Shown here piece by piece: positions 8,537 through 18,176 of a stretch of 64,000 nucleotides of DNA (positions are counted from its first letter, which is position 1; every line of letters starts with the position of its first letter). Source of the DNA: Psychromonas sp. 14N.309.X.WAT.B.A12 (GTDB taxonomy: Bacteria > Pseudomonadota > Gammaproteobacteria > Enterobacterales > Psychromonadaceae); assembly GCF_030397575.1 (NCBI RefSeq), contig NZ_JAPNXS010000001.1:1-64000 (forward strand), given 5' to 3'. Both the position numbers and the translations under genes were made by a program. The notes beneath the pieces are model-generated. The model was not told the origin of the DNA. It saw nothing but the letters and a program-made list of their open reading frames with translations, and ran no database searches.

Positions 8537-10780
8537 GTGAGTTTACTTAACCTTAAAACCTGGGTGCATTATTATGTGGCGTTATTAAAACGACTCGGCC
8601 CAATCAAATTTAGCTTATTATTAGCTTTTGCCATTATTTCAGCTGATGCTTGTTTACAGGTAATTATTACCCATGTTTTCTCTGAAGAGTTAGATCTCGC
8701 TGATATATTTCGTTCTTTTGTGCTTGGCTTAATTATTACTCCCTGGGCTGTTTATTTTTTAAGTGTGGTGGTTGGTGATTTAGATAATGCGAGACACCGA
8801 TTGGCATCAACAGTACAAAAGCTAGAAAATATTTCTAGAGATGATAAAGCTAAAACGACGCTGCTAGAAAATGAGATTCTAGAACATCAAAAAACCCAGT
8901 TACAACTCATAGAAGGCACTAGTCTCTTACGCTCTTTTTTTGATACTTCTCCTGACCTTATTTTCCATTGTGATGTGGATGAACGTTTTGTGAGTTGTAA
9001 TAAAGCAATGGGTAAGCTACTTGGAAAAACTGAAGATCAATTAGTAGGATTATCGCCAAGTGATATATTTCCGCCAGAGTATGCTGAAGCGGTTACTGAG
9101 CGTCATCATAGAGTTATTGAAACTCACCAAGAGGAAATTCATGCGACTTGGTTACAATACCCTAATGGCCATCTATCATATTTTGAAATCCGAGCTCTGC
9201 CTTTATTCAATAGTCGACAAGAGTGCATAGGATTAATAGGTTTTGGCCGAGACATCACTGACCGTAAGAAACATCAAGAATTTCTTGAAAAAGCAAGCCG
9301 CGATAAAACTACTTTTATTTCGACTATTAGCCATGAATTACGTACGCCACTTAATGGTATAGTAGGCTTGAGTCGTATGTTACTAGATGAAAGCTTTAAT
9401 CAAGAGCAAATACAGTATCTTAAAACTATCCACATGAGTGCTATTACCTTAGGTAATATTTTTAATGATATTGTAGATCTTGATAAATTAGATAGAAGAC
9501 GTTTAAATTTAGCCAATGATTGTATTACTGTTGACGATTTTATGAATGATTTGCAAAGTTTAGCGTATATTCAAACGGAGCAGAAAAAACTTAAATTAGT
9601 ATTTGAGCAATCCCCTGACTTACCTAGCTGTTTGTATTCTGATGGGACTCGTTTGCGCCAAGTACTATGGAATTTAATCACTAATGCGGTGAAATTTACT
9701 GATCATGGGCAAGTGACTATTCGTTGTAGTCATAAGATAGACGGTAATAATAAATGGTTACGTTTTGAAGTTGAAGATACAGGTGTTGGGATCCCGGAAG
9801 ATAAGCTAGATAAAATCTTTGCTATGTATTATCAAGTAAAAGGAGAGCGCCATGCAACAGGGACTGGGATTGGTTTGGCGGTATCGAGCCAAATCGTAGA
9901 AGCGATGCGAGGGCGTTTAACGGTCTCCAGCAAACTAGGTAAAGGCAGTACATTTACGCTTGAACTGCCAAGTGCATGCTCGCCTAAACAGGTTAAGTCT
10001 CATTTCACTGCACCAACCTTATCGATTTTGTTAGTTGAAGATATTGAACTCAATATATTAGTCGCACGTGCATTATTGGAGAAACAAGGGCATCAGGTTG
10101 ATGTAGCAATGAATGGTCAAGAAGCGATTGATAAAGTAACTCAATATGATTATCAATTGATTTTAATGGACATCCAATTACCGGATATGGATGGTTATGA
10201 AGTGACACGTCGTTTACGTGAAACGCAAAAAGACTTACCACCAATTGTTGCTTTAACTGCAAATGTCTTCTCTAATACTCAGCAATTTGTCGAAAAAGGC
10301 TTAGATGATGCGATCGGTAAACCATTAAGCTTATCTTTATTAAATGCCATGTTAGAGCGTCATTTTAGCGATGGTCGAGCGATTTCCTTGACCCAAAGTA
10401 CTCACCAAGAAACAGAGGTAAGTAAAGTTCAAGTCACATTGTTCAATGAAATCATGTTAAAAGAGCTAATGGAGTTCTTACCTACATCGGTAATGTTAGA
10501 TAATGTCAGCCTGTTCGAAGGGTTAATGCCTGAATATCTTGCTGTATTGGAAAGTCATATGGTAGCCAAAAATCAGCAAGGGATAGTCGATAAATCTCAT
10601 AAGATTAAAGGAGCCGCCGCTTCTATTGGTTTATTACGTATACAAAACCTAGCACAAAAAATGCAATCACCTGACTTGCCTGCATGGTGGGATAATATTG
10701 ATGACTGGCACGATATGATTAAAAACTTGTACTTGAAAGATGTTGCTGACTTGAAAAAGTGGATCGTAGCCAATGGTTAA
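8537..10780 (+). CDS. arcB: ArcB, hybrid sensor histidine kinase for redox control
   Basis: A 747-residue tripartite kinase that senses quinone redox state and phosphorylates ArcA. Order: two transmembrane helices (about 24-44 and 58-80, including the ArcB-typical ITPWAVYFLSVVV), a linker coiled coil, PAS domain (about 130-240), transmitter with H-box SHELRTPLNG (His266), N-box WNLITNAVKF, G-boxes DTGVGIP and GTGIGLA, receiver domain with Asp545 in LMDIQLPDMDG, and a C-terminal HPt domain with His688 in SHKIKGAA. E. coli ArcB is 778 residues; the shortening is in the linker. The GTG start at 8537 has GAGGA just upstream. It converges on arcA. Confidence 0.96.
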   Translation: MSLLNLKTWVHYYVALLKRLGPIKFSLLLAFAIISADACLQVIITHVFSEELDLADIFRSFVLGLIITPWAVYFLSVVVGDLDNARHRLASTVQKLENISRDDKAKTTLLENEILEHQKTQLQLIEGTSLLRSFFDTSPDLIFHCDVDERFVSCNKAMGKLLGKTEDQLVGLSPSDIFPPEYAEAVTERHHRVIETHQEEIHATWLQYPNGHLSYFEIRALPLFNSRQECIGLIGFGRDITDRKKHQEFLEKASRDKTTFISTISHELRTPLNGIVGLSRMLLDESFNQEQIQYLKTIHMSAITLGNIFNDIVDLDKLDRRRLNLANDCITVDDFMNDLQSLAYIQTEQKKLKLVFEQSPDLPSCLYSDGTRLRQVLWNLITNAVKFTDHGQVTIRCSHKIDGNNKWLRFEVEDTGVGIPEDKLDKIFAMYYQVKGERHATGTGIGLAVSSQIVEAMRGRLTVSSKLGKGSTFTLELPSACSPKQVKSHFTAPTLSILLVEDIELNILVARALLEKQGHQVDVAMNGQEAIDKVTQYDYQLILMDIQLPDMDGYEVTRRLRETQKDLPPIVALTANVFSNTQQFVEKGLDDAIGKPLSLSLLNAMLERHFSDGRAISLTQSTHQETEVSKVQVTLFNEIMLKELMEFLPTSVMLDNVSLFEGLMPEYLAVLESHMVAKNQQGIVDKSHKIKGAAASIGLLRIQNLAQKMQSPDLPAWWDNIDDWHDMIKNLYLKDVADLKKWIVANG

Positions 10781-10824
10781 GTCATTAACGTGAGTGGTGC
10801 TAAGTACAATCACGGATAGATAGT

Positions 10825-10854
10825 AAAAAGGCTAACAAATTTGTTAGCCTTTTT
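10825..10854. terminator. shared bidirectional terminator of arcB and arcA
   Basis: A perfect 30-bp palindrome: AAAAAGGCTAACAAA (10825-10839) directly followed by its reverse complement (10840-10854). The A/T ends give U tracts in both directions, so one element can terminate both convergent genes. Confidence 0.92.
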
Positions 10855-10880
10855 GATATAAAGTGACGTATAAAACGTCT

Positions 10881-11600
10881 TTAGTTTTCTAGTTCACCGC
10901 AAAAACGATAACCTTCACCATGGATTGTTGAAATAATCTCTGCTGATTCTGGCACACTTTCAAAGTGTTTACGGATACGACGAATCGTTACATCAACTGT
11001 CCGGTCATGGGTTTTAAGCTCACGGCCAGTCATTTTCATTAATAAATCTGCACGGGTTTGAATTTTACCCGGGTTTTCAATGAAATGTAGAATTGCTCTA
11101 AATTCACTGCGTGGTAACTTAAATACTTGGCCATTTGGGCTAATTAATGAGCGACTGTCTATTTCCAGTGTCCAACCGCTAAACTTGTAAGATTCAACTT
11201 TCTGGCGAACTTGTTCAAAATATAACGTATCTTGCATGGTACGTGTTAATAAATTACGAGCACGAATCGTTAATTCACGTGGATTAAAGGGTTTAGTAAT
11301 ATAATCATCAGCGCCAATTTCTAAGCCTAAAATCTTATCAACTTCATTATCGCGTCCAGTTAGGAATATTAATGCGATATTTTTATGTTCGCGGATTTCT
11401 CGTGCTAATAGCAAACCGTTTTTACCTGGTAAGTTGATATCCATAATAATAAGGTGAATATCATTGTTATCTAATACCTGGTGCATCTCTTCGCCATCAT
11501 TGGCTTCAAAGACTTGGTAACCTTCTGCTTCAAAAACACTTTTTAATGTACTTCGTGTTACTAACTCATCTTCAACAACTAAAATTTTAGCGCTAGACAT
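10881..11600 (-). CDS. arcA: ArcA, OmpR-family response regulator
   Basis: A 239-residue response regulator, nearly collinear with E. coli ArcA. The receiver domain has acidic residues EDE near 10-12, phospho-acceptor Asp54 in [11 protein letters not shown] and Lys in ITKPFNP. The winged-helix output domain contains [26 protein letters not shown] and [16 protein letters not shown]. Phosphorylated ArcA represses aerobic respiration genes and activates some fermentative ones. The ATG at 11600 has TAGGAG upstream. The neighbourhood arcA next to thrABC is as in E. coli, but here arcB is also adjacent. A 5'-UTR hairpin and an FNR-type box lie upstream. Confidence 0.97.
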   Translation of the reverse strand: MSSAKILVVEDELVTRSTLKSVFEAEGYQVFEANDGEEMHQVLDNNDIHLIIMDINLPGKNGLLLAREIREHKNIALIFLTGRDNEVDKILGLEIGADDYITKPFNPRELTIRARNLLTRTMQDTLYFEQVRQKVESYKFSGWTLEIDSRSLISPNGQVFKLPRSEFRAILHFIENPGKIQTRADLLMKMTGRELKTHDRTVDVTIRRIRKHFESVPESAEIISTIHGEGYRFCGELEN

Positions 11601-11631
11601 GAATTGACTCCTATAAAATTAATAATGCTTT

Positions 11632-11658
11632 CTCTACTTCGCTTGAAGTTAAGTAGAG
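11632..11658 (-). promoter_or_regulatory. hairpin in the arcA 5' untranslated region
   Basis: Arms CTCTACTT / AAGTAGAG (8 bp; 11632-11639 and 11651-11658) would fold in the arcA mRNA about 30 bases before the start codon. An alternative smaller hairpin ACTTC/GAAGT uses part of the same bases. Its function is unknown. Confidence 0.35.
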
Positions 11659-11829
11659 TGAAACCGTTAATGCCATGTACATGTATATGACGAGGTGTTT
11701 TTTAAACAATGTAGGGCGTTGAATACGAATGCGGTTTAAAAAACTTAGTTTCTAATAGCTAAAGTGTAATTACTTAACATATAGATAACAACTTATTATG
11801 TCGCTAAACGAGCCTTTTAGCTTATCTAA

Positions 11830-11843
11830 TTGATATTTATCAA
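11830..11843. promoter_or_regulatory. perfect FNR-type binding site upstream of arcA
   Basis: TTGATATTTATCAA matches the FNR consensus TTGAT-N4-ATCAA at every defined base. It lies 230 bases before the arcA start codon and about 100 bases before the thr promoter. A CATAAT on the minus strand at 11800-11795 could be the arcA -10 box, placing the site near -48. In E. coli, FNR activates arcA, so the same is likely here. Confidence 0.65.
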
Positions 11844-11914
11844 CAGATTTGTGGGTTTAGCTAACATTTTGTTATTTGTTATGCCAATTAATTGCAACCT
11901 ATTTCCGTTGTTTG

Positions 11915-11943
11915 TTTCAGTCAGCAATAAGCTTTGATATAAT
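11915..11943 (+). promoter_or_regulatory. putative promoter of the thr operon
   Basis: A consensus TATAAT (11938-11943) with a weak TTTCAG (11915-11920) 17 bases upstream. Transcription would begin near 11950, giving a leader of roughly 150 nt before the attenuator, similar in size to thrL of E. coli. Confidence 0.5.
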
Positions 11944-12016
11944 CGAGAGATAATAGATTTAACGAAAATAACAAAAACACATGGATTTAACTTCAATTTT
12001 TCAGTTTAAACAAAGT

Positions 12017-12105
12017 AGCGCTGCACTTCGATTGCAGTGCTTTTGGTTATTTGTAAAAAAGTAAATTCAATCTTTATAAAACCCGCTATTGATGGCGGGT
12101 TTTTT
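12017..12105 (+). promoter_or_regulatory. thr operon attenuator-like leader (two hairpins)
   Basis: Hairpin 1: AGCGCTGCA (12017-12025) / TGCAGTGCT (12033-12041), a 9-bp stem with one G:T pair. Hairpin 2: ACCCGC (12081-12086) / GCGGGT (12095-12100), extended by A:T pairs and running into six T, is a strong intrinsic terminator placed 23 bases before the thrA start. A 27-codon ORF from ATG 11981 to stop 12064 overlaps hairpin 1, but it has no ribosome site and only one Thr and one Ile codon. It is therefore not a classical threonine/isoleucine leader peptide. Terminator confidence is high; the control mechanism is unknown. Confidence 0.7.
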
Positions 12106-12127
12106 CGTATTAAAGCAGGGGGGTACG

Positions 12128-14590
12128 ATGCGCGTACTTAAATTTGGCGGGACTTCATTAGCAAATGCACAACGTTTTAATCAGGTTGCTGATATTGTCA
12201 TTAATAATCATCAACAATCTCAAATTGCATTAGTTTTATCAGCACCATCAGGTGTGACTAATAACTTAGTTGCAGTCGTAGAAAAAACCAGCCAAGGATT
12301 ATCTGCTGACGAGCATTTAGTTGCGATTCAAAAAATATTTTCAGAACTTATCCAAGGTTTGAAGTCAACTTACGTTGAATTAGCTGATGAATTATTACGT
12401 ACTACCTTCGAAACTGAAATCGCTGAGCTAACCAAGTTATTAGAAGGTGTTCGCTTATTAGGACAGTGTCCTCCGAGTATTGAAGCGCGTATTTTGAGCA
12501 AAGGTGAAGTATTAAGTATTGCTTGTATGAAGCAATTGTTAATTGCAAAAGGTCAAGAAGTAGAGACAATTGTCCCTCAACAAAAGCTTATTTCCTTTAA
12601 AGGTGGTTATTTAGAAGCGCAGATTGACATTAAAGCATCACGTGCGTTATTTGAAAAAGAAACTATTGTCGCTAATGCAATCTACTTAATGCCTGGATTC
12701 ACGGCGGGTAATCCTGAAGGTGAAACCTTAGTATTAGGTCGTAATGGTTCAGATTATTCTGCCGCAGTATTAGCCGCTTGTTTACGTGCTGAATGTTGTG
12801 AAATTTGGACTGATGTCGATGGTGTTTACAGTTGTGACCCACGTTTAGTAAAAGATGCTCGTTTATTAAGTTCGTTAAGTTACGCAGAAGCGATGGAGTT
12901 ATCTTACTTTGGGGCTAAAGTTCTGCACCCAAAAACTATTGCGCCAATCGCACAACATAGCATCCCTTGTTTAATTAAAAACACGCATAATCCACAAGCG
13001 GAAGGTACTTTGATTAGCTCACAAAAGAGTGATCAAAAGCTACGTGTTAAAGGTATTTCAGACTTAAAAGGTTTGAGTATGCTTAGTATCTCGGGTCCTG
13101 GCATGAAAGGTATCGTCGGCATGGCCGGTCGTATCTTTACGACAGTTTCTCGTGCCGGTGTATCGATTATTTTGATCACGCAATCATCATCTGAGTACAG
13201 TTTAAGTTTTTGTATCTATTCAAATGATACACAACAAGCGATTGATGCATTAACTGAAGAATTTAGTTTAGAGTTTGAAAATAACTTATTAGAAGAGATT
13301 GATGTTATCGATAAACAGGCGATTATTTCGTTAGTTGGCGATGGCATGAAAAAAGAAAAAGGTGTTGCTGCACGTTTCTTAATGGCGTTAACTGATGCCT
13401 CAATTAATGTCACTGCTATTGCGCAGGGCTCTTCTGAGCGTTCAATTTCTGCGGTAGTATCTGAGAAAAAGACCAACGAAGCGGTAACAGCTTGTCACCA
13501 CAGCTTCTTTAGCAAAGCACAATTCATCGACCTTTTTGTTATTGGTTGTGGTGGTGTAGGTGGCGCATTAGTGGATCAAATCCACCGCCAACAAAGTTAT
13601 TTAGCAGAACGTAATATTGCAATTCGTGTGTGTGGTGTAGCAAATAGCCGTGCCATGTTATTAGATGTTAAAGGCGTTGACTTAACAAACTGGCGTGATC
13701 AGTTGAAAGATGCCACTTCAGAGCTCTCATTAGTGTCAATGAAAGCTTTGGTAGATGGTTCTCATATCATTAATCCTGTGATTGTTGACTGTACAAGTAA
13801 TGATGCAATTGCAGCGCGATATGTTGACTTTTTAGGCGCAGGTTTCCACGTGGTAACTGCCAATAAAAAAGCCAACACAAGTAGCATGGATTACTATAAT
13901 CAATTACGTTTAACTGCTTTAATGAAGCGTCGTAAATTCTTATACGATACTAACGTAGGTGCAGGTTTACCAGTTATTGAAAACATGCAAAACTTGTTTA
14001 ATGCAGGTGACAGTTTAGTTAAATTTAATGGTATTCTATCGGGCTCTTTATCTTTCATTTTTGGTAAATTAGATGAAGGTCAGTCGTTCTCTGATGTAAC
14101 AACTGAAGCTCGTAATATTGGTTTTACCGAACCTGATCCGCGTGATGACTTAAGCGGTACTGATGTAGCACGTAAGCTCCTGATATTAGCACGAGAAGCG
14201 GGCATGGAATTAAGTTTAGACGACGTTGAAGTCGAGCAAGCCTTACCACCAGGTTTTGATGATACGGGTACAACTGACGAATTCATGGCTCGTTTGCCTG
14301 AAGCTGATGCCTACTTTAAAGAGTTACAAGACAAAGCAAATGAAGAAGGTAAAGTACTGCGTTACATTGGAAGTATTGAAGATGGTAAATGTAAATGTAG
14401 TATTATGGCGGTTGATGAGAATGATCCGTTAAATAAGGTAAAAGATGGTGAAAATGCATTAGCCTTTTATAGCCAATATTACCAACCAATTCCATTGGTA
14501 TTACGTGGCTACGGTGCAGGAACTGAAGTAACTGCAGCGGGTGTGTTTGCCGATGTACTAAGAACATTAAACTGGAAACAAGAGTTTTAA
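12128..14590 (+). CDS. thrA: ThrA, aspartokinase I / homoserine dehydrogenase I
   Basis: An 820-residue bifunctional enzyme, exactly the E. coli length. It phosphorylates aspartate at the entry of the Thr/Met/Lys branch and reduces aspartate semialdehyde to homoserine. Aspartokinase: KFGGTSLAN (residues 4-12) and [23 protein letters not shown]. Tandem ACT regulatory domains follow (about 310-460, with the [10 protein letters not shown] and [11 protein letters not shown] blocks). Homoserine dehydrogenase: [15 protein letters not shown] nucleotide-binding loop, TANKKANT and [14 protein letters not shown]. The start is ATG 12128 after AGGGGGG; the longer frame from 12089 lies inside the terminator stem and is not credible. 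Confidence 0.97.
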   Translation: MRVLKFGGTSLANAQRFNQVADIVINNHQQSQIALVLSAPSGVTNNLVAVVEKTSQGLSADEHLVAIQKIFSELIQGLKSTYVELADELLRTTFETEIAELTKLLEGVRLLGQCPPSIEARILSKGEVLSIACMKQLLIAKGQEVETIVPQQKLISFKGGYLEAQIDIKASRALFEKETIVANAIYLMPGFTAGNPEGETLVLGRNGSDYSAAVLAACLRAECCEIWTDVDGVYSCDPRLVKDARLLSSLSYAEAMELSYFGAKVLHPKTIAPIAQHSIPCLIKNTHNPQAEGTLISSQKSDQKLRVKGISDLKGLSMLSISGPGMKGIVGMAGRIFTTVSRAGVSIILITQSSSEYSLSFCIYSNDTQQAIDALTEEFSLEFENNLLEEIDVIDKQAIISLVGDGMKKEKGVAARFLMALTDASINVTAIAQGSSERSISAVVSEKKTNEAVTACHHSFFSKAQFIDLFVIGCGGVGGALVDQIHRQQSYLAERNIAIRVCGVANSRAMLLDVKGVDLTNWRDQLKDATSELSLVSMKALVDGSHIINPVIVDCTSNDAIAARYVDFLGAGFHVVTANKKANTSSMDYYNQLRLTALMKRRKFLYDTNVGAGLPVIENMQNLFNAGDSLVKFNGILSGSLSFIFGKLDEGQSFSDVTTEARNIGFTEPDPRDDLSGTDVARKLLILAREAGMELSLDDVEVEQALPPGFDDTGTTDEFMARLPEADAYFKELQDKANEEGKVLRYIGSIEDGKCKCSIMAVDENDPLNKVKDGENALAFYSQYYQPIPLVLRGYGAGTEVTAAGVFADVLRTLNWKQEF

Positions 14591-14622
14591 TATCAACTCT
14601 TATCAGGAACAGGGGTTTTAAA

Positions 14623-15579
14623 ATGTCTATTGTTGTTTACGCTCCCGCTTCAACAGCGAATGTGAGTGTAGGATTTGACGTATTAGGTGGGGCATTGACT
14701 CCTATTGACGGAGCGCCATTAGGTGACCGTGTTAAAATTACTAAAGGTGATTACGGATTTTCATTACAGTGTGTAGGTCCATATTCACATAAGCTACCAG
14801 AAGATTATAAAAATAATATTGTTTATGATTGTTATTTAGCTTACCAAGCCGCACTAACAAAAATGCATAAAGAAATTTTACCAGTGTCGCTAACGCTAGA
14901 AAAAAACTTGCCTGTGGGCAGTGGTCTAGGCTCTAGCTCAAGCTCTATTGTTGCGGCATTAGAAGCATTAAACGCATGGCACGATTACCTGTTAGACGAG
15001 CATACTATGCTTAGTTTAATGGGGGATATGGAAGGTAAAATCAGCGGCAGTGTACATTATGATAATGTTGCACCGTGCTACCTAGGCGGCATGCAGTTGA
15101 TGATTAATGAGGGGGGGGAAATCAGCCAAAAAATTCCTTCATTTAAAGAGTGGTATTGGGTAGTTGCTTATCCGGGTATTGCTATTTCAACATCGGCAGC
15201 ACGTGATATTTTACCATCACAATACCGTTTATCAGATGCGCTAACTTACGGCCGTCGTTTAGGTGCCTTTGTACATGCTTGTCATAGTAATCAGCCTGCA
15301 TTAGCGGCAACTATGCTCAATGATGTTATCGCTGAACCTTATCGTTCACAATTGATCCCTGGTTTTGAAGATGCACGTGTATTTGCAAAACAAAGTGGTG
15401 CATTGGCAATGGGTATTTCAGGTTCAGGTCCAACTGTATTTGCAGTCATGACTGATTTATCACAAGCGGAATTATTAAAAAATTGGTTAACAGAAAACTT
15501 TCTTCAAAATGAAGATGGTTTTTGTCATATTTGCCACCTTGATGAACAGGGTGCGCGCGTGTTAGGAAAAGAGTTATGA
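14623..15579 (+). CDS. thrB: ThrB, homoserine kinase
   Basis: A 318-residue GHMP-family kinase that phosphorylates homoserine, the step before ThrC. It has the N-terminal [18 protein letters not shown] block, the GHMP phosphate loop [17 protein letters not shown] (about residues 96-112) and the C-terminal [11 protein letters not shown] block. The ATG follows CAGGAACAGGGG. It sits 32 bases after thrA and overlaps thrC by four bases (ATGA), so translation is likely coupled. Confidence 0.96.
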   Translation: MSIVVYAPASTANVSVGFDVLGGALTPIDGAPLGDRVKITKGDYGFSLQCVGPYSHKLPEDYKNNIVYDCYLAYQAALTKMHKEILPVSLTLEKNLPVGSGLGSSSSSIVAALEALNAWHDYLLDEHTMLSLMGDMEGKISGSVHYDNVAPCYLGGMQLMINEGGEISQKIPSFKEWYWVVAYPGIAISTSAARDILPSQYRLSDALTYGRRLGAFVHACHSNQPALAATMLNDVIAEPYRSQLIPGFEDARVFAKQSGALAMGISGSGPTVFAVMTDLSQAELLKNWLTENFLQNEDGFCHICHLDEQGARVLGKEL

Positions 15580-16853
15580 ATTTATACAACATCAAAGACA
15601 ATAGTGAACAAGTCAGCTTTCAACAGGCTGTAAAACAAGGACTAGGACGCGGCCAAGGCTTATTCTTTCCTGACACTATTACACCGTTAGATAATATCGA
15701 TGCGCTACTAGAAATGAATCTAGTGGATCGTTCAACTGAAGTATTATCACACTTAATTGGTTATGAACTAAGCAAAGAAACAGTGCACAGTATCGTTGCT
15801 AACGCTTTTACTTTTCCTGCTCCAGTAAAAAAAGTAACAGATAATATCAATGCATTAGAGTTATTTCACGGTCCAACGCTTGCGTTTAAAGATTTTGGTG
15901 GACGTTTTATGGCGCAATGTTTAGCGTCATTTAAGGACGATGGAAAAATTACTATTTTAACAGCAACGTCTGGTGATACTGGTGCGGCTGTTGCTCATGC
16001 ATTTTATGGTATGGAAAATATCAACGTAGTTATCCTTTATCCAAAAGGAAAAATTAGTCCATTACAAGAAAAACTGTTTTGTACATTAGGTGGTAATATT
16101 TCTACAGTGGCTGTTGAAGGTGATTTTGATGATTGCCAGGCAATGGTTAAACAAGCGTTTGATGACCAAGAGTTAAAACAAGCTGTAGGTTTAAACTCTG
16201 CTAACTCAATTAACATCAGCCGTTTATTAGCACAAATTTGTTACTACTTTGAAGCGTTTGCACAATTAGATGCTAAACAACGTGAAAATTTAGTCGTGTC
16301 TGTTCCAAGTGGTAACTTTGGTGATTTAACCGCTGGTTTATTAGCAAAAGCATTAGGTTTACCGATTAAACGCTTTATTGCAGCTACTAATGAGAATGAT
16401 ACTGTGCCACGCTACTTGAAAGAGGGCACATGGGCACCGAAGAAGACAGTTGCAACATTATCTAATGCAATGGACGTAAGTGCACCCAATAACTGGCCAC
16501 GTATTGAAGAATTATTCAAAGTGAAAGGTTGGTCTTTAGCTGAATTAGGTTACGGTAAGTTATCTGATGATGAGACTAAGAAAACCTTGGTTGAAATGGA
16601 TAAATTAGGTTACGAGTGTGAGCCGCATGGTGCGATAGCCTTCCATGAACTAACAGCTCAGCTTCAAGAAGGTGAAACTGGTTTGTTCTTATGTACTGCT
16701 CATCCTGCTAAATTCAAAGAGAGCGTAGAAGAGATCCTAGGCCGTGATATCTTCATTCCAGAAGAGTTAGCATCTCGTGCAGATTTACCGTTATTATCAA
16801 AAGAGTTTCCGGTTGATTTTGCTAAAGTACGCGAATTGTTAATGTCTTTGTAA
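15576..16853 (+). CDS. thrC: ThrC, threonine synthase
   Basis: A 425-residue PLP enzyme converting O-phosphohomoserine to threonine. The PLP lysine lies in [19 protein letters not shown], and the phosphate-binding and substrate segment [15 protein letters not shown] follows. [17 protein letters not shown] and the C-terminal [12 protein letters not shown] match the E. coli-type enzyme. It is the last gene of thrABC, followed at once by an intrinsic terminator. Confidence 0.96.
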   Translation: MNLYNIKDNSEQVSFQQAVKQGLGRGQGLFFPDTITPLDNIDALLEMNLVDRSTEVLSHLIGYELSKETVHSIVANAFTFPAPVKKVTDNINALELFHGPTLAFKDFGGRFMAQCLASFKDDGKITILTATSGDTGAAVAHAFYGMENINVVILYPKGKISPLQEKLFCTLGGNISTVAVEGDFDDCQAMVKQAFDDQELKQAVGLNSANSINISRLLAQICYYFEAFAQLDAKQRENLVVSVPSGNFGDLTAGLLAKALGLPIKRFIAATNENDTVPRYLKEGTWAPKKTVATLSNAMDVSAPNNWPRIEELFKVKGWSLAELGYGKLSDDETKKTLVEMDKLGYECEPHGAIAFHELTAQLQEGETGLFLCTAHPAKFKESVEEILGRDIFIPEELASRADLPLLSKEFPVDFAKVRELLMSL

Positions 16854-16881
16854 GATGAACTAACCTTTTTAGTATTAAATT

Positions 16882-16905
16882 AGGGCGTATTACACGCCCT
16901 TTTTT
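16882..16905 (+). terminator. terminator of the thrABC operon
   Basis: AGGGCGT (16882-16888) / ACGCCCT (16894-16900) with a 5-nt loop and six T. The ribosome site of tesB (GGGAG at 16906-16910) begins immediately after it. Confidence 0.9.
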
Positions 16906-16916
16906 GGGAGTAAAAT

Positions 16917-17831
16917 ATGGGTAAGGTATTAAACGATCTTTTAGGTCAGTTAAGTTTAGAAAAACTAGAAGTAAACTTATATCGAGGGCAAAGCCAAGAC
17001 TTAGGGTACGGTGCTGTATTTGGCGGTCAAGTTATGGGGCAGGCTATTTCTGCTGCTAAAGAAACGGTAAAAACTGATCAACAAGTACATTCTTTTCACT
17101 CTTATTTTTTGCGTCCTGGTAAAACAGACCAAGCAATTGTGTATGACGTAGAAAGAATTCGTGATGGTAACTCATTGTCCGCAAGGCGCATTAAAGCGGT
17201 ACAAAATGGTAAGCCTATCTTTTACATGACCGCTTCTTTTAAAGCTACTGAAAAAGGCTTTGAGCATCAAGATGAAATGCCTGATGCACCTGCGCCGGAA
17301 GATCTAATTTCGGAGCAAGAGATGGCGTTATTGCACTCGGATATGCTGCCTGATTTTATTCGCGATAAACTGGTTTCAGAAAAACCGATAGAGATGCGCC
17401 CGGTTACTTTAATTAATCCTGTTGAACCTGATATTGAACCCCCTAAACGTTTGGTATGGTTTAAAGCGAATGGGCGTATGCCAGATGATTTGCGTGTACA
17501 TCGTTATCTTCTTGCATATGCGTCAGACTTTAACTTTTTACCTACAGCGTTACAACCGCATGGAGTGTCGTTTTTAGATGAAACAATGCAAGTGGTTACT
17601 ATTGACCATTCAATGTGGTTTCACCATGATTTTCGTTTAGACGAGTGGCTATTATACTCAGTTGAAAGCTCGGTTGCTTCCGATGGGCGTGGTTTAGTAA
17701 AAGGGCAGTTCTTTACGCGAGAAGGTAAGTTAGTGGCTTCTAGTGTGCAAGAGGGCTTGATACGACAACATCGTAAGGCAAAACCTGTGATCAAAGTACC
17801 TGTCGAAATGGCGTCTACAAAAGAGTCATAA
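16917..17831 (+). CDS. tesB: TesB, acyl-CoA thioesterase II
   Basis: A 304-residue double-hotdog thioesterase hydrolysing medium- to long-chain acyl-CoA. The family segments [34 protein letters not shown] and [11 protein letters not shown] occupy the first hotdog. [18 protein letters not shown] (with the conserved Asp), [20 protein letters not shown] and the C-terminal VQEGLIRQH lie in the second. The protein has about 15 more C-terminal residues than E. coli TesB. It follows the thr terminator so closely that a separate promoter is not obvious; read-through or a promoter inside thrC is possible. Confidence 0.94.
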   Translation: MGKVLNDLLGQLSLEKLEVNLYRGQSQDLGYGAVFGGQVMGQAISAAKETVKTDQQVHSFHSYFLRPGKTDQAIVYDVERIRDGNSLSARRIKAVQNGKPIFYMTASFKATEKGFEHQDEMPDAPAPEDLISEQEMALLHSDMLPDFIRDKLVSEKPIEMRPVTLINPVEPDIEPPKRLVWFKANGRMPDDLRVHRYLLAYASDFNFLPTALQPHGVSFLDETMQVVTIDHSMWFHHDFRLDEWLLYSVESSVASDGRGLVKGQFFTREGKLVASSVQEGLIRQHRKAKPVIKVPVEMASTKES

Positions 17832-17835
17832 GAAG

Positions 17836-17911
17836 TGGTGGAGCTATGCGGGATCGAACCGCAGACCTCAACGCTGCCAGCGTCGCGCTCTCCCAGCTGA
17901 GCTATAGCCCC
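17836..17911 (-). tRNA. tRNA-Ala (GGC)
   Basis: A complete 76-nt gene on the minus strand starting GGGGCTATAGCTCAGCTGGG and ending TAGCTCCACCA with encoded CCA. The anticodon loop CTGGCAG closed by CGACG/CGTTG gives anticodon GGC. The T arm is GGTTCGATCC. It points against tesB, ending five bases from the tesB stop. Confidence 0.97.
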
Positions 17912-18094
17912 ACTATATGACTGCTAACAGAAAAATTAAAACAGTATTATCTGTTGGCAACATCATACGTTAAATTAAACCAGTAGCAAAATAGTTTTAT
18001 TAAAATAAGTATTATTAAATCAATGAGCTATATTCAAAAGCGAGTGGCGATTTTAGTGAGTGATTTTGTGTAGTGAAAATGGCTTATGCTAGCG

Positions 18095-18125
18095 ATACCC
18101 ATTATATTAAATAAGTGATTGGTAT
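18095..18125. repeat. 31-bp palindromic repeat, copy A
   Basis: A 31-bp unit starting ATACC and ending GTGATTGGTAT. A second unit of exactly the same length and ends lies at 40954-40984. In both, the right end runs into AATAA and creates a TATAAT hexamer. The inner sequence differs between copies, as in small intergenic palindromic repeats. Confidence 0.55.
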
Positions 18126-18176
18126 AATAAGCCATTTTATTATTGTGTTGTTTAATGATGGTTTATTAAAACGAGG

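Noticed and set aside
11981-12064. A 27-codon thr leader peptide gene
   Set aside because: There is no ribosome site and no run of Thr or Ile codons. It is kept only as a note in the attenuator entry.
12089-12127. Upstream extension of thrA from an earlier start
   Set aside because: The extra codons lie inside the terminator hairpin, lack a ribosome site and precede the exact conserved ThrA N-terminus at 12128.
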